Shown in pieces: positions 15,672 through 24,280 of a stretch of 36,331 bases of DNA (position 1 is its first letter; each line of letters opens with the position of its first letter). The stretch is from assembly GCA_946221495.1 (NCBI GenBank), contig CAMIFA010000033.1:1-36331 (forward strand), given 5' to 3'. A program made the translations under genes and the position numbers. This DNA comes from an uncultured cyanobacterium (lineage in GTDB: Bacteria; Cyanobacteriota; Cyanobacteriia; Cyanobacteriales; Chroococcidiopsidaceae). The notes beneath the pieces were generated by a model. That model was not told the DNA's origin and searched no databases. It saw nothing but the letters and a program-made list of their open reading frames with translations.

Positions 15672-17552
15672 TCATGAGAGCGATCGCCTATATTGTTCTA
15701 GTATCTCTGGAATATAGTCATAGCCATCTACACCAATGACTTTAATAATTTGGGGTCGATATTGTCTTAGTACATTTTGGAAAGCTTCAACACCCATTTG
15801 TCCTTGCAAAATTGTTAGTAATCCTGCTGCTTGTCGCCATTGGGAAGAAGCAATTTGCTCTAAAAGATACATACCTATGCTACCTGTATAAATAGCTTTA
15901 TCGATATTTTGCTGACCATAATAAGCTTCTGCTAGAGAAGCGAGATTCACTCCCTGGAGATACAAATCACCAGAATATTGAGCAGCTTGTAAGCCCGATT
16001 CTAGATAAGGAATTGCGGATTGCGGTTGAGCAAGAACTAGATAAGCAATTCCCAAACTGCTGCAACACAGAGCTTTACTTTGGTTATCTCCTAGTCGCTC
16101 GCACAACTGTAGCCCTTGTTGGAGGTAATTAATTGCTGTTTCGTATACTTCTGGTTCTGTTTGTTCTAATTGTTGCGCTTGAAACACTTCACTATAGCCA
16201 AGATTAGCTAGGGCATTGGCTTCGCCTAAGCGATCGCCAGCTTGACGCGCTAGAATTAACGCGCGTTGACTATAACTAATTGCTGTTTCATAATCTTTTT
16301 GAGCGACACAAGCGCGGCTAAGGTGATTTAAATTAGCAATTTCACACGCGCGATCGCCTGCTGCACGCGCAATCTCTAACGCTTGCTCCTGAAACGCTTT
16401 CGCTACTTCTAACTGTCCTAAAGCCCGTAAAGAATAGCCTAGTAAAGTTAAAATCCGGGCTTTTTCCTGAGTACCTTCGACTGTCCGTAAAGGTTCATCC
16501 AGATAATTGAGGGCAGAACGTAAAGAATCGCCACTAAACGAGGCAAAAATACCCCCGTAAAGAGGAAAGTAATTTTGTTGAGCAAAACTTCTGAGAATCT
16601 GCAATGTAACTTGAAAACAGCCATCAGTGAAGCGTTGATCACTAGCAGTTGCCGCCCTAAAACCATTAGCTAATTCTGACCAAATTACTGCAAAAGTTAG
16701 AAATGTAGAAATTGATAGTTTTGCACCAGCTTTGGGATTATAAGCTTGTTTATCAAACCAAGTTACTAACCCTTGTTGTAGCAATTGCATAACTAGAGCT
16801 ATTTCTATCCAGTCACTTAAGGTAAGATTACTCTGACTCGCCCACTGAGCGACAGGCTGATTTAACGCTAGAGTCTGAAATAATGCTTGGAGTGCAGCAC
16901 TATTTACCCTAGTTGCCCACACAGCCCAAGGTCCGCGTTGTCCTGGTACGCCTTCAAAACCTAGTGGACCTTGACTTTGATCATACATCCAGCTAATTAA
17001 ATGATCTTGTAGTCGCTGCCACGATGCCAAACCAGCAGTTAAGCCTGTAGCAAATTGTTGTAAATCTTTGTTCTCAGGATCGGAACTTAAGTGTATTTTA
17101 GCTAATTGCCCCAGTTGATCCAAGGTTAAAGTAGGTGTACGGTTGGGGTCGATAACGCGCAACAAAGCTGTCAAGCGATGGTCGCTACGCGAACCGCCGA
17201 AGGCATCGCTGCTTTCTGCTTTAGTAATTATTTGCCAGGCTGTATTCAGGGCGCTAGATGCTTGATTTTGCTTTTGTACCCGCTCCCACTCTGAGTGGAT
17301 TGTTTGCAAAGCGCGGAAACTACGCATAGCTTTTGCTTGCTTCAATTCATCCTTTTGAGTATCTTTCTGCTGCTGCGTTGTGTCTATCCGCTCAGTTAAA
17401 CAGCGCTCAAATATTTCTCCCTCGCCAGGCGTGACTTGCAATAGAAGTTGATAAACCTGCTCTTTAGAGCGGATTTGCCCCTTAAGCGTCGTTTGGACAA
17501 TATCATCAATTAAGCCAAAGTAGCGATCGCGCAGTGAGGTGAAGTCAGACAT
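15672..17552 (-). CDS. TPR-repeat protein, unknown function
   Basis: 626 aa. The C-terminal 260 residues hold about five tetratricopeptide repeats, e.g. LGQLEVAKAFQEQALEIARA, YETAISYSQRALILARQAGD and IPYLESGLQAAQYSGDLYLQ; the AGDR-type junctions are typical of cyanobacterial TPR proteins. The N-terminal 370 residues are helical with no recognised domain. Residues 115-126 (SDAFGGSRSDHR) are encoded by a 35-bp palindromic-ended repeat also found at 19157-19191, a clear in-frame repeat insertion. TPR arrays bind protein partners; the partner here is unknown. The upstream genes on the same strand (17793-19085) are separated by a 240-nt repeat-bearing spacer. Confidence 0.8.
   Translation of the reverse strand: MSDFTSLRDRYFGLIDDIVQTTLKGQIRSKEQVYQLLLQVTPGEGEIFERCLTERIDTTQQQKDTQKDELKQAKAMRSFRALQTIHSEWERVQKQNQASSALNTAWQIITKAESSDAFGGSRSDHRLTALLRVIDPNRTPTLTLDQLGQLAKIHLSSDPENKDLQQFATGLTAGLASWQRLQDHLISWMYDQSQGPLGFEGVPGQRGPWAVWATRVNSAALQALFQTLALNQPVAQWASQSNLTLSDWIEIALVMQLLQQGLVTWFDKQAYNPKAGAKLSISTFLTFAVIWSELANGFRAATASDQRFTDGCFQVTLQILRSFAQQNYFPLYGGIFASFSGDSLRSALNYLDEPLRTVEGTQEKARILTLLGYSLRALGQLEVAKAFQEQALEIARAAGDRACEIANLNHLSRACVAQKDYETAISYSQRALILARQAGDRLGEANALANLGYSEVFQAQQLEQTEPEVYETAINYLQQGLQLCERLGDNQSKALCCSSLGIAYLVLAQPQSAIPYLESGLQAAQYSGDLYLQGVNLASLAEAYYGQQNIDKAIYTGSIGMYLLEQIASSQWRQAAGLLTILQGQMGVEAFQNVLRQYRPQIIKVIGVDGYDYIPEILEQYRRSLS
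17175..17209. repeat. 35-bp palindromic-ended repeat, copy inside the TPR gene
   Basis: Starts GCGATGGTCGC and ends AAGGCATCGC, so the ends are inverted repeats. It matches 19157-19191 at nearly all positions. The core (GCGAACCGCCGAAGGCATCGC-type) is a widespread cyanobacterial dispersed repeat. Confidence 0.8.
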
Positions 17553-17671
17553 AAAGCCTCAAAGAAAGATAGAGAGCAGAGTAGCAGGAGTACAGGAAGA
17601 GGAAAAATGAGGAATTGAAATTATAGCGCTCCTAATTCACTAATAAACTCATAAATCTCTCTTTTTCTTTA

Positions 17672-17773
17672 CTTTGCGTCCTCTGCGTCTAACGCCCTAT
17701 GGGGCTTCGCTTCGCTGAGGCGGTTCGTTAAATAAAAAACTACTTCTCACAAATCAAATAAGATTGCGATATT
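17672..17773. repeat. Dispersed repeat, long copy with nested hairpin
   Basis: Same outer sequence as 15574-15635 (CTTTGCGTCCT ... GGCGGTTCGTTAAA ... GAT.GC.ATA). Between the two outer parts it has about 34 nt including CGCCCTATGGGGCTTCGC, itself a short hairpin-type repeat bounded by CGCC/GGCG. Confidence 0.65.
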
Positions 17774-17792
17774 CTGTCTCCTCTCTTCAATG

Positions 17793-18332
17793 TTACTTAG
17801 CTGAACTAGACATTACTTGCTGCAATGCTTGAGCCATTACTTGCCTTTGTTCAGCATCATAATTCCAGCGTTCTAAAAAGGCTTTGTAGTTGCCTTCTCC
17901 TGTAATAGCACTCTCTAATAATTGCTGGGCGCGATCATATACAGCACTTAGATCAAGCAATTGAATTAAATTAGCTGTACGTTGACGCACTCGCTCTGAA
18001 TCCGCCGCCATATCTTCCTTGTGATTCCGCCTGTGGTACAGCGCCTGGGAAGCTGACATAGCTAAATTTTTAACTAATAGTTCTGCGACAACTTCTGGAC
18101 TTGACTGCAACGCTTGAATGATCGATGTTGAGGGATTATCTGCTATTGATACATCTGACGTTAGATAAGTGACGAAAAAGCCTCTAGCGCCGTTTTCGGT
18201 TTTGACTAGCTGGGCGATCGCATCTGCCATTTCTGAGTGGGATATTTCACTCGTTTCTGCCTGGGAGAGTAACGATTGAGCGAGGGCGATCGCTTGCTGA
18301 AATGTTACTGTTTCGGGAATTTTTATAGACAT
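17793..18332 (-). CDS. Conserved-looking helical protein, unknown function
   Basis: 179 aa, predicted mostly alpha-helical and acidic in its first half, with no membrane segment or signal peptide. Notable stretches are FQQAIALAQSLLSQAE, ENGARGFFVTYLTSDVS and ALYHRRNHKEDMA. I do not recognise the family. It starts 54 nt after the MGME1/RecB-like nuclease stop on the same strand, so the two are probably co-transcribed. That suggests, without proof, a role in the same process. Confidence 0.7.
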   Translation of the reverse strand: MSIKIPETVTFQQAIALAQSLLSQAETSEISHSEMADAIAQLVKTENGARGFFVTYLTSDVSIADNPSTSIIQALQSSPEVVAELLVKNLAMSASQALYHRRNHKEDMAADSERVRQRTANLIQLLDLSAVYDRAQQLLESAITGEGNYKAFLERWNYDAEQRQVMAQALQQVMSSSAK

Positions 18333-18386
18333 AATCGTAGCTAAATATTTAGTAACTACCTACTTTAAGAGTTACACATTACTAAT

Positions 18387-19085
18387 TTAGTAAGGCAAAC
18401 GTGCTTTTTGGCGTTGCCAATATTCTGCGACTCGTCTAACCCATTGCTGGTAGTAATCTTGCATTGCTGCTGGCTCAAACAAAAACACTTCCGCTTGCCT
18501 TTCTGGAATTGCAACAACTAGCAAGCCATGTGCTAACTTAACGTCGTAATCTTGGTAATACTGATTTACTGCTGCTAGGTACGCTGTTAATTGCAGTGGA
18601 TACTCATACAAGCGTTCAATTGAGTTTTTGGGCTTATCTGCTGTTTTCCACTCACAAACACAGGGAATACCTTTGTAACTAGCAACGCAATCTACTACAC
18701 CTGCATAACTCAAGTCGTAGTGAAAAACTGGACTTTCAATCAGCCGCACAGTGTTGATATCTTCTAAAACTGGTTTTATGCTTTCCCAATATGGACGACT
18801 TGCCTCTGGGCAAATAGTATCTAACCCTTGCAGGTAACGCTGAATTTGCTTGTGGGTTTGAGTTCCGCGACGACTGGCGGTTCCAGAAATTTTATTTGCT
18901 TCATCTGTACCAATTCTTTGCCGCCAGTTAAACAGGCGTTCTCGCTCTGCTTGTGGTTTTGTGGCGTTGAGGATCGTTGTTACACTAGGCAGGCGATCGC
19001 CTTTGTCATTAACGTAGTATTGACTCCCCTGATCGCGCACTGATTTGGCATTGAGGCGGGGAAGCAGATCGATATCAGCAGGCAT
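18387..19085 (-). CDS. PD-(D/E)XK (RecB/MGME1-like) exonuclease
   Basis: 232 aa. The RecB-like nuclease motifs appear in order: RRGTQTHKQI (His78), YAGVVDCVA (Asp132), CVCEWKTADKPK (Glu145, Lys147) and YPLQLTAYLAAV (Gln165, Tyr169). The small size and the opening LPSVTTILNATKP resemble the stand-alone single-strand exonucleases related to mitochondrial MGME1. No cysteine cluster like Cas4 or AddB is present and no CRISPR genes are nearby, so a repair or maintenance role is more likely. The next gene downstream (17793-18332) is probably in the same operon. Confidence 0.85.
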   Translation of the reverse strand: MPADIDLLPRLNAKSVRDQGSQYYVNDKGDRLPSVTTILNATKPQAERERLFNWRQRIGTDEANKISGTASRRGTQTHKQIQRYLQGLDTICPEASRPYWESIKPVLEDINTVRLIESPVFHYDLSYAGVVDCVASYKGIPCVCEWKTADKPKNSIERLYEYPLQLTAYLAAVNQYYQDYDVKLAHGLLVVAIPERQAEVFLFEPAAMQDYYQQWVRRVAEYWQRQKARLPY

Positions 19086-19156
19086 TAGCAGATTTACAAG
19101 ACATTTAGTAGTATTATCGCCTCTTGCCTTTTGTATTTGAAACCTAATATATTTAG

Positions 19157-19191
19157 GCGATGGTCGCGGAGCGAACCGCCGAAGGCATCGC
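19157..19191. repeat. 35-bp palindromic-ended repeat, intergenic copy
   Basis: GCGATGGTCGCGGAGCGAAC followed by CGCCGAAGGCATCGC. It lies 72 nt upstream of the nuclease start. Its ends are inverted repeats, and it differs from the copy at 17175-17209 by only a few bases. Confidence 0.8.
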
Positions 19192-19341
19192 GTTCAGGCA
19201 ACTTTGCGAAATATAAATTCGTCACTTTATTGAAATTAACTGCATAAGTCTTCACTGCTGGGATTGACTAAACTAGGCAATGAACGGAAGAATTGCAGTT
19301 TTTCTCCAGTAACAATCAGTAACTTAGAAGTAGTTTTAATT

Positions 19342-19968
19342 ATGCGTAAATTTGCTAGTACCCTTTGTCTAGTCTTATTAGTTCAAGGCTTACCAACAAT
19401 TGCTCAAGCTCAAGTACAACTAGTACAATTACCTGATCCGATTCAGCAAGTAACTACTACTGGATTAATGTCTAACCTGCCGGATGGACAATTTCACCCA
19501 GAAAGATTTGTTAGTCGTGCAGAATTAGCATCAATTTTAGTTAAAGCATTTAGACTGGATAAAAGAGCAGCTGCTAATCAAGAAAATGTAATTGAAGTTA
19601 AAGATGTCCCCAATACTAATCCAGCTTTTAATGATATTCAAACAGTTCTAAAAACTGGAATTATGAGGGGCTATCGTGATCATATGTTTTTTCCTAATCA
19701 AAGGGTGACAAGGGCAGAAGCCTTTGCTATTTTTGCTCAAGCTTATGGTGTATTTCAATTTCCCGATAACACAATTGAAGCAATTTTAGCTAATTATCCT
19801 GATGTAGCGTCCATTCCAGTTTGGGCAAGAAAATCTTTAGCTACAGCTCTAAACGAAGGCTTTGTTAATACAGATAATCAAAATAAAATTAATCCCTTAC
19901 AGCCTATGACTCGTGGAGATATGGCTTATGCACTAAGTAAATATTTAGAAAGACAACAAACACGCTAA
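19342..19968 (+). CDS. Secreted S-layer homology (SLH) domain protein
   Basis: 208 aa from ATG 19342. The open frame extends 26 codons further upstream, but only the start at 19342 gives a normal signal peptide (MRKFASTLCLVLLVQGLPTI ending AQA, cleavage before QVQ). The mature part has SLH-type motifs: LPDGQFHPERFVSRAELASI, MRGYRDHMFFPNQRVTRAEA and INPLQPMTRGDMAYALSKYL. SLH domains bind secondary cell-wall polymer or outer layers. With no other domain, this may be a small periplasmic or envelope-associated protein. A candidate terminator follows at 20033-20067. Confidence 0.85.
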   Translation: MRKFASTLCLVLLVQGLPTIAQAQVQLVQLPDPIQQVTTTGLMSNLPDGQFHPERFVSRAELASILVKAFRLDKRAAANQENVIEVKDVPNTNPAFNDIQTVLKTGIMRGYRDHMFFPNQRVTRAEAFAIFAQAYGVFQFPDNTIEAILANYPDVASIPVWARKSLATALNEGFVNTDNQNKINPLQPMTRGDMAYALSKYLERQQTR

Positions 19969-20032
19969 TAGAATATGATTAGCGATCGCCTGTAATCCTT
20001 TTTACGATATTATTAATATATACTCTACGTCT

Positions 20033-20067
20033 CAAAGTCCTTAAAATAAGGCTTTGGGATATTTTTT
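20033..20067 (+). terminator. Candidate terminator after the SLH gene
   Basis: CAAAG-T-CCTT / AAGG-CTTTG forms a 9-bp stem with one bulged base and a 5-nt loop; T6 begins five nucleotides after the stem. It lies 65 nt past the SLH stop. Confidence 0.45.
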
Positions 20068-20165
20068 AGGCGATACTTATTTTTCAAATCTGATAAATGT
20101 TTTTATAATAATCTACTTTTAGGCAGTATGTATCCTATTCAATTACCTTAAATAGGAAGTGAAAA

Positions 20166-20846
20166 GTGAATAACACAAGTATTTCTACATTCTTAGTATT
20201 AGCCTGGACACTGGCTACAAATGCAGTTTATGCCAGTCCTATTGGCACTCAAACAGCAATTCCAATTAAGCAACAAGTACAAGAAGTAGTGTCGCATCTA
20301 GATGGAGCGATGGATACCTCGGCACAAGCAAAAGCTAACCCCAATGCACCCAACGTGCGAATTACTACTTGCAAAGTCAAAGTGCAGGATGCTGGAGTGC
20401 TAAATAATCCTGATGCTGTATTTCTCTATCAAGAACAAGCCTTATCACAAAAGCTTAGTAGTCCTTATAGACAGCGCTTTCTGCGGATTGCACCCACTAG
20501 AGACAACCTCAAAGTAGAATCAGCTGCCTTTAAGCCCCCAACTCCTAAAAATTGGATTGGCTTATGTGCGAAGCCAGAAGCAGCCCGAATAGTACAACGT
20601 CAAGATATTGGTGAAACTAACTGTAGTGTATTTCTGCAACGCACAGGTAAAAACTACATTGGTGAAACAGCTACGGCTGGTTGTCCGAGTAATTATAAAG
20701 GTGCTGTCAGAATAACAAATCGGATTGTATTGCATCAAACAGGCATGGACACTTTAGATCGGGGCTTTGATGCTGCTGGTAATCAGATATGGGGAGCAAA
20801 AGAGGCTCCTTATCAGTTTCGGTGGATTGAAGGTAAGAGTCATTAG
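20166..20846 (+). CDS. CpcT/CpeT-family (phycobiliprotein lyase-like) protein with signal peptide
   Basis: 226 aa, GTG start preceded by AGGAAGTG. The first about 24 residues are a signal peptide (hydrophobic core STFLVLAWTLATNA, likely cleavage after VYA). The rest follows the CpcT/CpeT chromophore lyase pattern: VFLYQEQALSQKLSSPYRQR, NCSVFLQRTGKNYIGETATA, and at the end LDRGFDAAGNQIWGAKEAPY with FRW. True CpcT and CpeT act in the cytoplasm attaching bilins to phycobiliproteins and have no signal peptide. The extra Cys residues (ITTCKV, GLCAKPE, TNCSV, AGCPS) could form disulfides in the periplasm. Bilin binding is uncertain; a secreted relative with another ligand is likely. Confidence 0.75.
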   Translation: MNNTSISTFLVLAWTLATNAVYASPIGTQTAIPIKQQVQEVVSHLDGAMDTSAQAKANPNAPNVRITTCKVKVQDAGVLNNPDAVFLYQEQALSQKLSSPYRQRFLRIAPTRDNLKVESAAFKPPTPKNWIGLCAKPEAARIVQRQDIGETNCSVFLQRTGKNYIGETATAGCPSNYKGAVRITNRIVLHQTGMDTLDRGFDAAGNQIWGAKEAPYQFRWIEGKSH

Positions 20847-20876
20847 TCCTTAGTCATCAGTCCCTAGTCACTAGCG
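20838..20876. repeat. Heptanucleotide repeat (AGTCATT-like) at the 3' end of the CpcT/CpeT-like gene
   Basis: Five degenerate units (AGTCATT, AGTCCTT, AGTCATC, AGTCCCT, AGTCACT) run from the last codons through the stop into the spacer. Confidence 0.75.
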
Positions 20877-20906
20877 ATTATTGCCGTGTTTTAAGTACAA
20901 AGAATA

Positions 20907-20928
20907 GGGCGGGGTAAAATCCCCGTCC
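20907..20928. terminator. Strong hairpin between convergent genes
   Basis: GGGCGGGG-TAAAAT-CCCCGTCC forms an 8-bp stem with one G-T pair. It lies between the converging CpcT/CpeT-like and flavodiiron genes. No U-run follows on either strand, so it is a transcription barrier or RNA-stabilising hairpin rather than a classic terminator. Confidence 0.4.
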
Positions 20929-20936
20929 TCAATTCC

Positions 20937-20976
20937 TCCCAATACCCAGTACCGAGTCCCCAATCCCCAGTCCCCT
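20937..20976. repeat. Heptanucleotide repeat (CCCAGTC/CCCAATC)
   Basis: Degenerate heptamers (CCCAATA, CCCAGTA, CCGAGTC, CCCAATC, CCCAGTC) end at the flavodiiron stop codon. Confidence 0.75.
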
Positions 20977-22701
20977 TTAATAATAGTTACCCACCTTGCG
21001 ATGGTGAACAGCTGTGAGAGCATCCGGCTTAGATACGCGACCAGCATTAACTGTACTGTAAACAATCCAGTGATCGCTAGTTTCCATGCGGCTGGCTACT
21101 TCGCATTCCATGTAAGCAAGAGCATCTGTAAGAATCGGGGAACTGTTTTCGGCTGGCTGATTTTTAACTCCAGCAAAACGATCTGCACCAGGGGAAAAGC
21201 GCTTAATAAAGTGCTTCATTAATGCCTGATAATTTCCTTCTTCCAAGACATTAAGGACAAAGCGATCGCCTACTTGCATTAAAGACTCAATCGCCCGATC
21301 TTTGGCAACAGCAATTGTAACTCCTAGTGGTTGGAAACTCGCTTGCGTCACCCAGGAGGCAAGCATCGCACTAGCGATATCGCCTTTTTTGGCAGTGATA
21401 ATATAAAGTCCACTGCTGATTCTACCCAAGGCTTTTTCTAAGTCAGCATCAAAGGCTTTAATTTTCTTGATTGTGCGATCGCGCGTCAAGGATTGTCCTA
21501 AGTCTGTACCTGCTTCTTCACATAACTTGTAGGTAGTTTCTGTTGGTGTATCTTTAATCTGAATTCCTGGGAAGCTTTGAGTTAAGCCCAAATCGCGCAG
21601 TTTATTTGCTAATGGGTAAATCGGTTCATCATCTCCACCACCAGATTCAAACAAGCCAAAAGTTTGCTTATCTTTAGCAGCTGCCAAGATTGTACCCAGG
21701 GCAGCCCCAGTAATCGCACCTGTAGCACTAGTTGGCGGCATTCCAATGATAATTCCCGCACTTCGGCTAACGAGTTCTTGGACTTCTTGGAGATCAGCAG
21801 TTCTTAAATCAACCATTTCAACAGCGACATCGGTTTTAGAGATCCCACTGGCGATAGACTGGGCGAGGCGATCGCTATACCCATAATCAGAGACATAGAA
21901 CAAGGCAACAGTCGTTTCTGCCTTTGCTTTTGTTTGGCTCCAAGTACGGTAGCGTTCCACCAGTTCATCAACATTGTGATGCAATAAGGGACCGTGACCA
22001 GTGCCAATAGTGGTTATTTCCCCTAATTCACCCATCCGCTTCAGGGCTGATAATACAGAACGGGCATTAGGAGCCATGAGACAGTCGTAGTAATAGCGGA
22101 AATCAGCTTCAATTATCCCTAAATCTTCATCAAAGGTAGGCTCACCACAATAATGCAACCCAAAGGCATCGCAGGTGTAGAGAATCTGGGTTTTGTGGTC
22201 GTAGCTGAACATTGTATCCGGCCAGTGTAAATTCGGGGCGCTGACAAATTCAAGTTCATGACCGTTGCCCAAATCCAGGCGATCGCCATTTTTGACAATT
22301 TGCTTGGTAAACGGCTGATGCACCATGTCTTCTAGAAACTGTAGCGCTACTTTTGAACCCACAACAGTTGCTTGGGGAGCGAGATGCAAAATATCTTTAA
22401 CTAAGCCGCTATGGTCTGGTTCGGTGTGGCTAATAACTATGTAATCAAGATCGGCAACGTTAATTAGACCTTTGAGCGTATCTAGATAAAGTTGACGAAA
22501 TTTTTCATGAGATGTATCAACTAAGGCTGTTTTTTCTCCCTGAATCAGGAATGAGTTGTAGGTAGTGCCATTTTGCAACCCAAATTCGATGTCGAAGCGA
22601 TCGCGGTTCCAGTCTAAAGAGCGAATAGCTGTTGTATTAGGGGCAATCTCGACAGTCTGCATAGTCAGCAGGTGCTGTGTTTTTTCCGCTAGCGCTACCA
22701 T
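20977..22701 (-). CDS. Flavodiiron protein (diflavin flavoprotein), Flv3-type
   Basis: 574 aa. The ATG at 22701 is chosen over the TTG at 22719 because AAGGAG stands 7 nt before it. Three domains, class C layout: a lactamase-like diiron domain, a flavodoxin domain (ALFYVSDYGYSDRLAQSIAS, residues about 255-400) and a C-terminal flavin reductase domain (SGLYIITAKKGDIASAMLAS). All iron ligands are present: HTEPDH (His92, Glu94, Asp96, His97), His159 in NLHWPD, Asp178 in YTCDAFG and the His in GTGHGPLL. Full ligands point to the Flv3/Flv4 group rather than Flv1/Flv2, which lack some. Such proteins reduce O2 to water with electrons from photosystem I. No flv1 or flv2 partner is in the window. Confidence 0.92.
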   Translation of the reverse strand: MVALAEKTQHLLTMQTVEIAPNTTAIRSLDWNRDRFDIEFGLQNGTTYNSFLIQGEKTALVDTSHEKFRQLYLDTLKGLINVADLDYIVISHTEPDHSGLVKDILHLAPQATVVGSKVALQFLEDMVHQPFTKQIVKNGDRLDLGNGHELEFVSAPNLHWPDTMFSYDHKTQILYTCDAFGLHYCGEPTFDEDLGIIEADFRYYYDCLMAPNARSVLSALKRMGELGEITTIGTGHGPLLHHNVDELVERYRTWSQTKAKAETTVALFYVSDYGYSDRLAQSIASGISKTDVAVEMVDLRTADLQEVQELVSRSAGIIIGMPPTSATGAITGAALGTILAAAKDKQTFGLFESGGGDDEPIYPLANKLRDLGLTQSFPGIQIKDTPTETTYKLCEEAGTDLGQSLTRDRTIKKIKAFDADLEKALGRISSGLYIITAKKGDIASAMLASWVTQASFQPLGVTIAVAKDRAIESLMQVGDRFVLNVLEEGNYQALMKHFIKRFSPGADRFAGVKNQPAENSSPILTDALAYMECEVASRMETSDHWIVYSTVNAGRVSKPDALTAVHHRKVGNYY

Positions 22702-22807
22702 TAGTAGTCTCCTTAGCAACTCATTAATTTACCTTTCTTTATTCTCACACGACTATCTTGTAAAGCTTTATTAAAAAATTTATGGTTGAGTTAAAAAAAC
22801 TAAAACT

Positions 22808-24274
22808 ATGAAATTTCTCAAGACCCAAAGTAAACTATTAAACTTTAGAACTGAGGATGACGCAAACTTGGATAGGCAACCACTAGTAGCTAATCAACAA
22901 ACTTGGAGCCAACGATTTGAATCGGCTCTGCATCCAGCGATCGCTATTTTTAATGCTAGTATCAGCTTCGACATTGAATTAATTGAATACGACCTCACAG
23001 GCTCTATTGCCCACGCCAAAATGCTTGCTCACACTGAAATTATCTCAGCAGCAGAAGCAGAGCAATTAGTTAGGGGTTTAGAACAAATCCGTGAAGAATA
23101 TCGCCAAGGTCAATTTCAACCAGGCGTTGAAGCCGAGGATGTGCATTTTGCCGTTGAACGCCGCTTAACTGAAATTGTTGGGGATGTCGGTAAAAAACTG
23201 CATACAGCGCGATCGCGTAACGATCAAGTCGGGACTGACACCAGACTTTACCTGCGTGACCAAATTGAGCAAATCTGCACAGCTTTACGGCAATTTCAAA
23301 GTGTCTTACTGCACCTAGCCCAAGCCAACATCGAAACTCTCATCCCTGGCTACACGCACCTGCAACGCGCCCAACCCCTAAGTTTGGCTCATCACCTCTT
23401 AGCTTACTTTCAGATGGCTCAACGCGACCGAGAACGCTTAAAAGACGTAAATAAGCGCGTCAATATCTCGCCTCTGGGTAGTGGTGCTTTAGCAGGAACC
23501 ACATTTCCAATTGACAGACATTACAGCGCTCAACTATTGCATTTTGACGATGTTTATGCTAACAGCCTAGATGGAGTCAGCGATCGCGACTTTGCAATTG
23601 AATTTCTTGCTGCTGCTAGCTTAATTATGGTTCACCTCAGCCGCTTGTCGGAGGAAGTGATTTTGTGGTCATCTGAGGAATTCAGTTTTGTTAAGCTTAA
23701 AGACTCTTGCGCCACTGGTTCCAGCATTATGCCCCAAAAGAAAAACCCCGACGTACCAGAACTGGTGCGGGGTAAAACTGGACGAGTATGCGGTCATCTC
23801 CAAGCAATGTTGATGTTAATGAAAGGGCTACCTTTGGCATATAACAAAGATTTGCAAGAAGACAAAGAAGCTTTATTTGATACCGTAAAAACAGTTAAAG
23901 CCTGCTTAGAAGCAATGACGATTTTGCTACGAGAAGGTTTGGAATTTCGCACCACTCGGTTAGCAGCAGCCGTAGCCGAGGACTTTTCCAATGCTACGGA
24001 TGTCGCCGATTACTTAGCAGCGCGGGGCGTTCCCTTTCGAGAAGCCTACAATCTTGTGGGTAAAGTCGTAAAAACTTGCGTCGCTGCGAATAAACTTCTC
24101 AAAGATTTAAGCCTGGAAGAGTGGAAAGCTCTGCACCCGGCATTTGCAGAAGATATTTATAGTGCGATCGCACCCCGACAAGTAGTTGCAGCTCGTAACA
24201 GTTACGGTGGTACTGGTTTTGAGCAGGTAAGCAAAGCAATTCTTGCCGCCCAGTCTCAAATTAGTGCTGAGTGA
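22808..24274 (+). CDS. argH: Argininosuccinate lyase
   Basis: 488 aa. The fumarase/aspartase superfamily signature GSSIMPQKKNPD with catalytic Ser is at about 302-313. Other landmarks are the opening TWSQRFESALHPAIAIFNAS, the motif HTARSRNDQVGTDTRLYLRD and TRLAAAVAEDFSNATDVADY. It splits argininosuccinate to arginine and fumarate in arginine synthesis. The ATG start gives about 27 extra residues before the usual N-terminus (at QTWSQRF) and has a poor ribosome site. A TTG at 22868 preceded by GAGG is an alternative. Monocistronic and divergent from the flavodiiron gene. Confidence 0.96.
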   Translation: MKFLKTQSKLLNFRTEDDANLDRQPLVANQQTWSQRFESALHPAIAIFNASISFDIELIEYDLTGSIAHAKMLAHTEIISAAEAEQLVRGLEQIREEYRQGQFQPGVEAEDVHFAVERRLTEIVGDVGKKLHTARSRNDQVGTDTRLYLRDQIEQICTALRQFQSVLLHLAQANIETLIPGYTHLQRAQPLSLAHHLLAYFQMAQRDRERLKDVNKRVNISPLGSGALAGTTFPIDRHYSAQLLHFDDVYANSLDGVSDRDFAIEFLAAASLIMVHLSRLSEEVILWSSEEFSFVKLKDSCATGSSIMPQKKNPDVPELVRGKTGRVCGHLQAMLMLMKGLPLAYNKDLQEDKEALFDTVKTVKACLEAMTILLREGLEFRTTRLAAAVAEDFSNATDVADYLAARGVPFREAYNLVGKVVKTCVAANKLLKDLSLEEWKALHPAFAEDIYSAIAPRQVVAARNSYGGTGFEQVSKAILAAQSQISAE

Positions 24275-24280
24275 TAATTG

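Noticed and set aside
18387..19085. Cas4 identity for the RecB-like nuclease
   Set aside because: No cysteine cluster for an iron-sulfur centre and no CRISPR context.
19264..19341. Upstream start of the SLH protein
   Set aside because: It would put 26 hydrophilic residues before a perfect signal peptide that begins at 19342.
20838..20976. Short direct repeats resembling a small CRISPR array
   Set aside because: Units are 7 nt with no spacers; no cas genes anywhere in the window.
22702..22719. TTG start for the flavodiiron protein
   Set aside because: The first six codons contain the AAGGAG ribosome site of the ATG at 22701.
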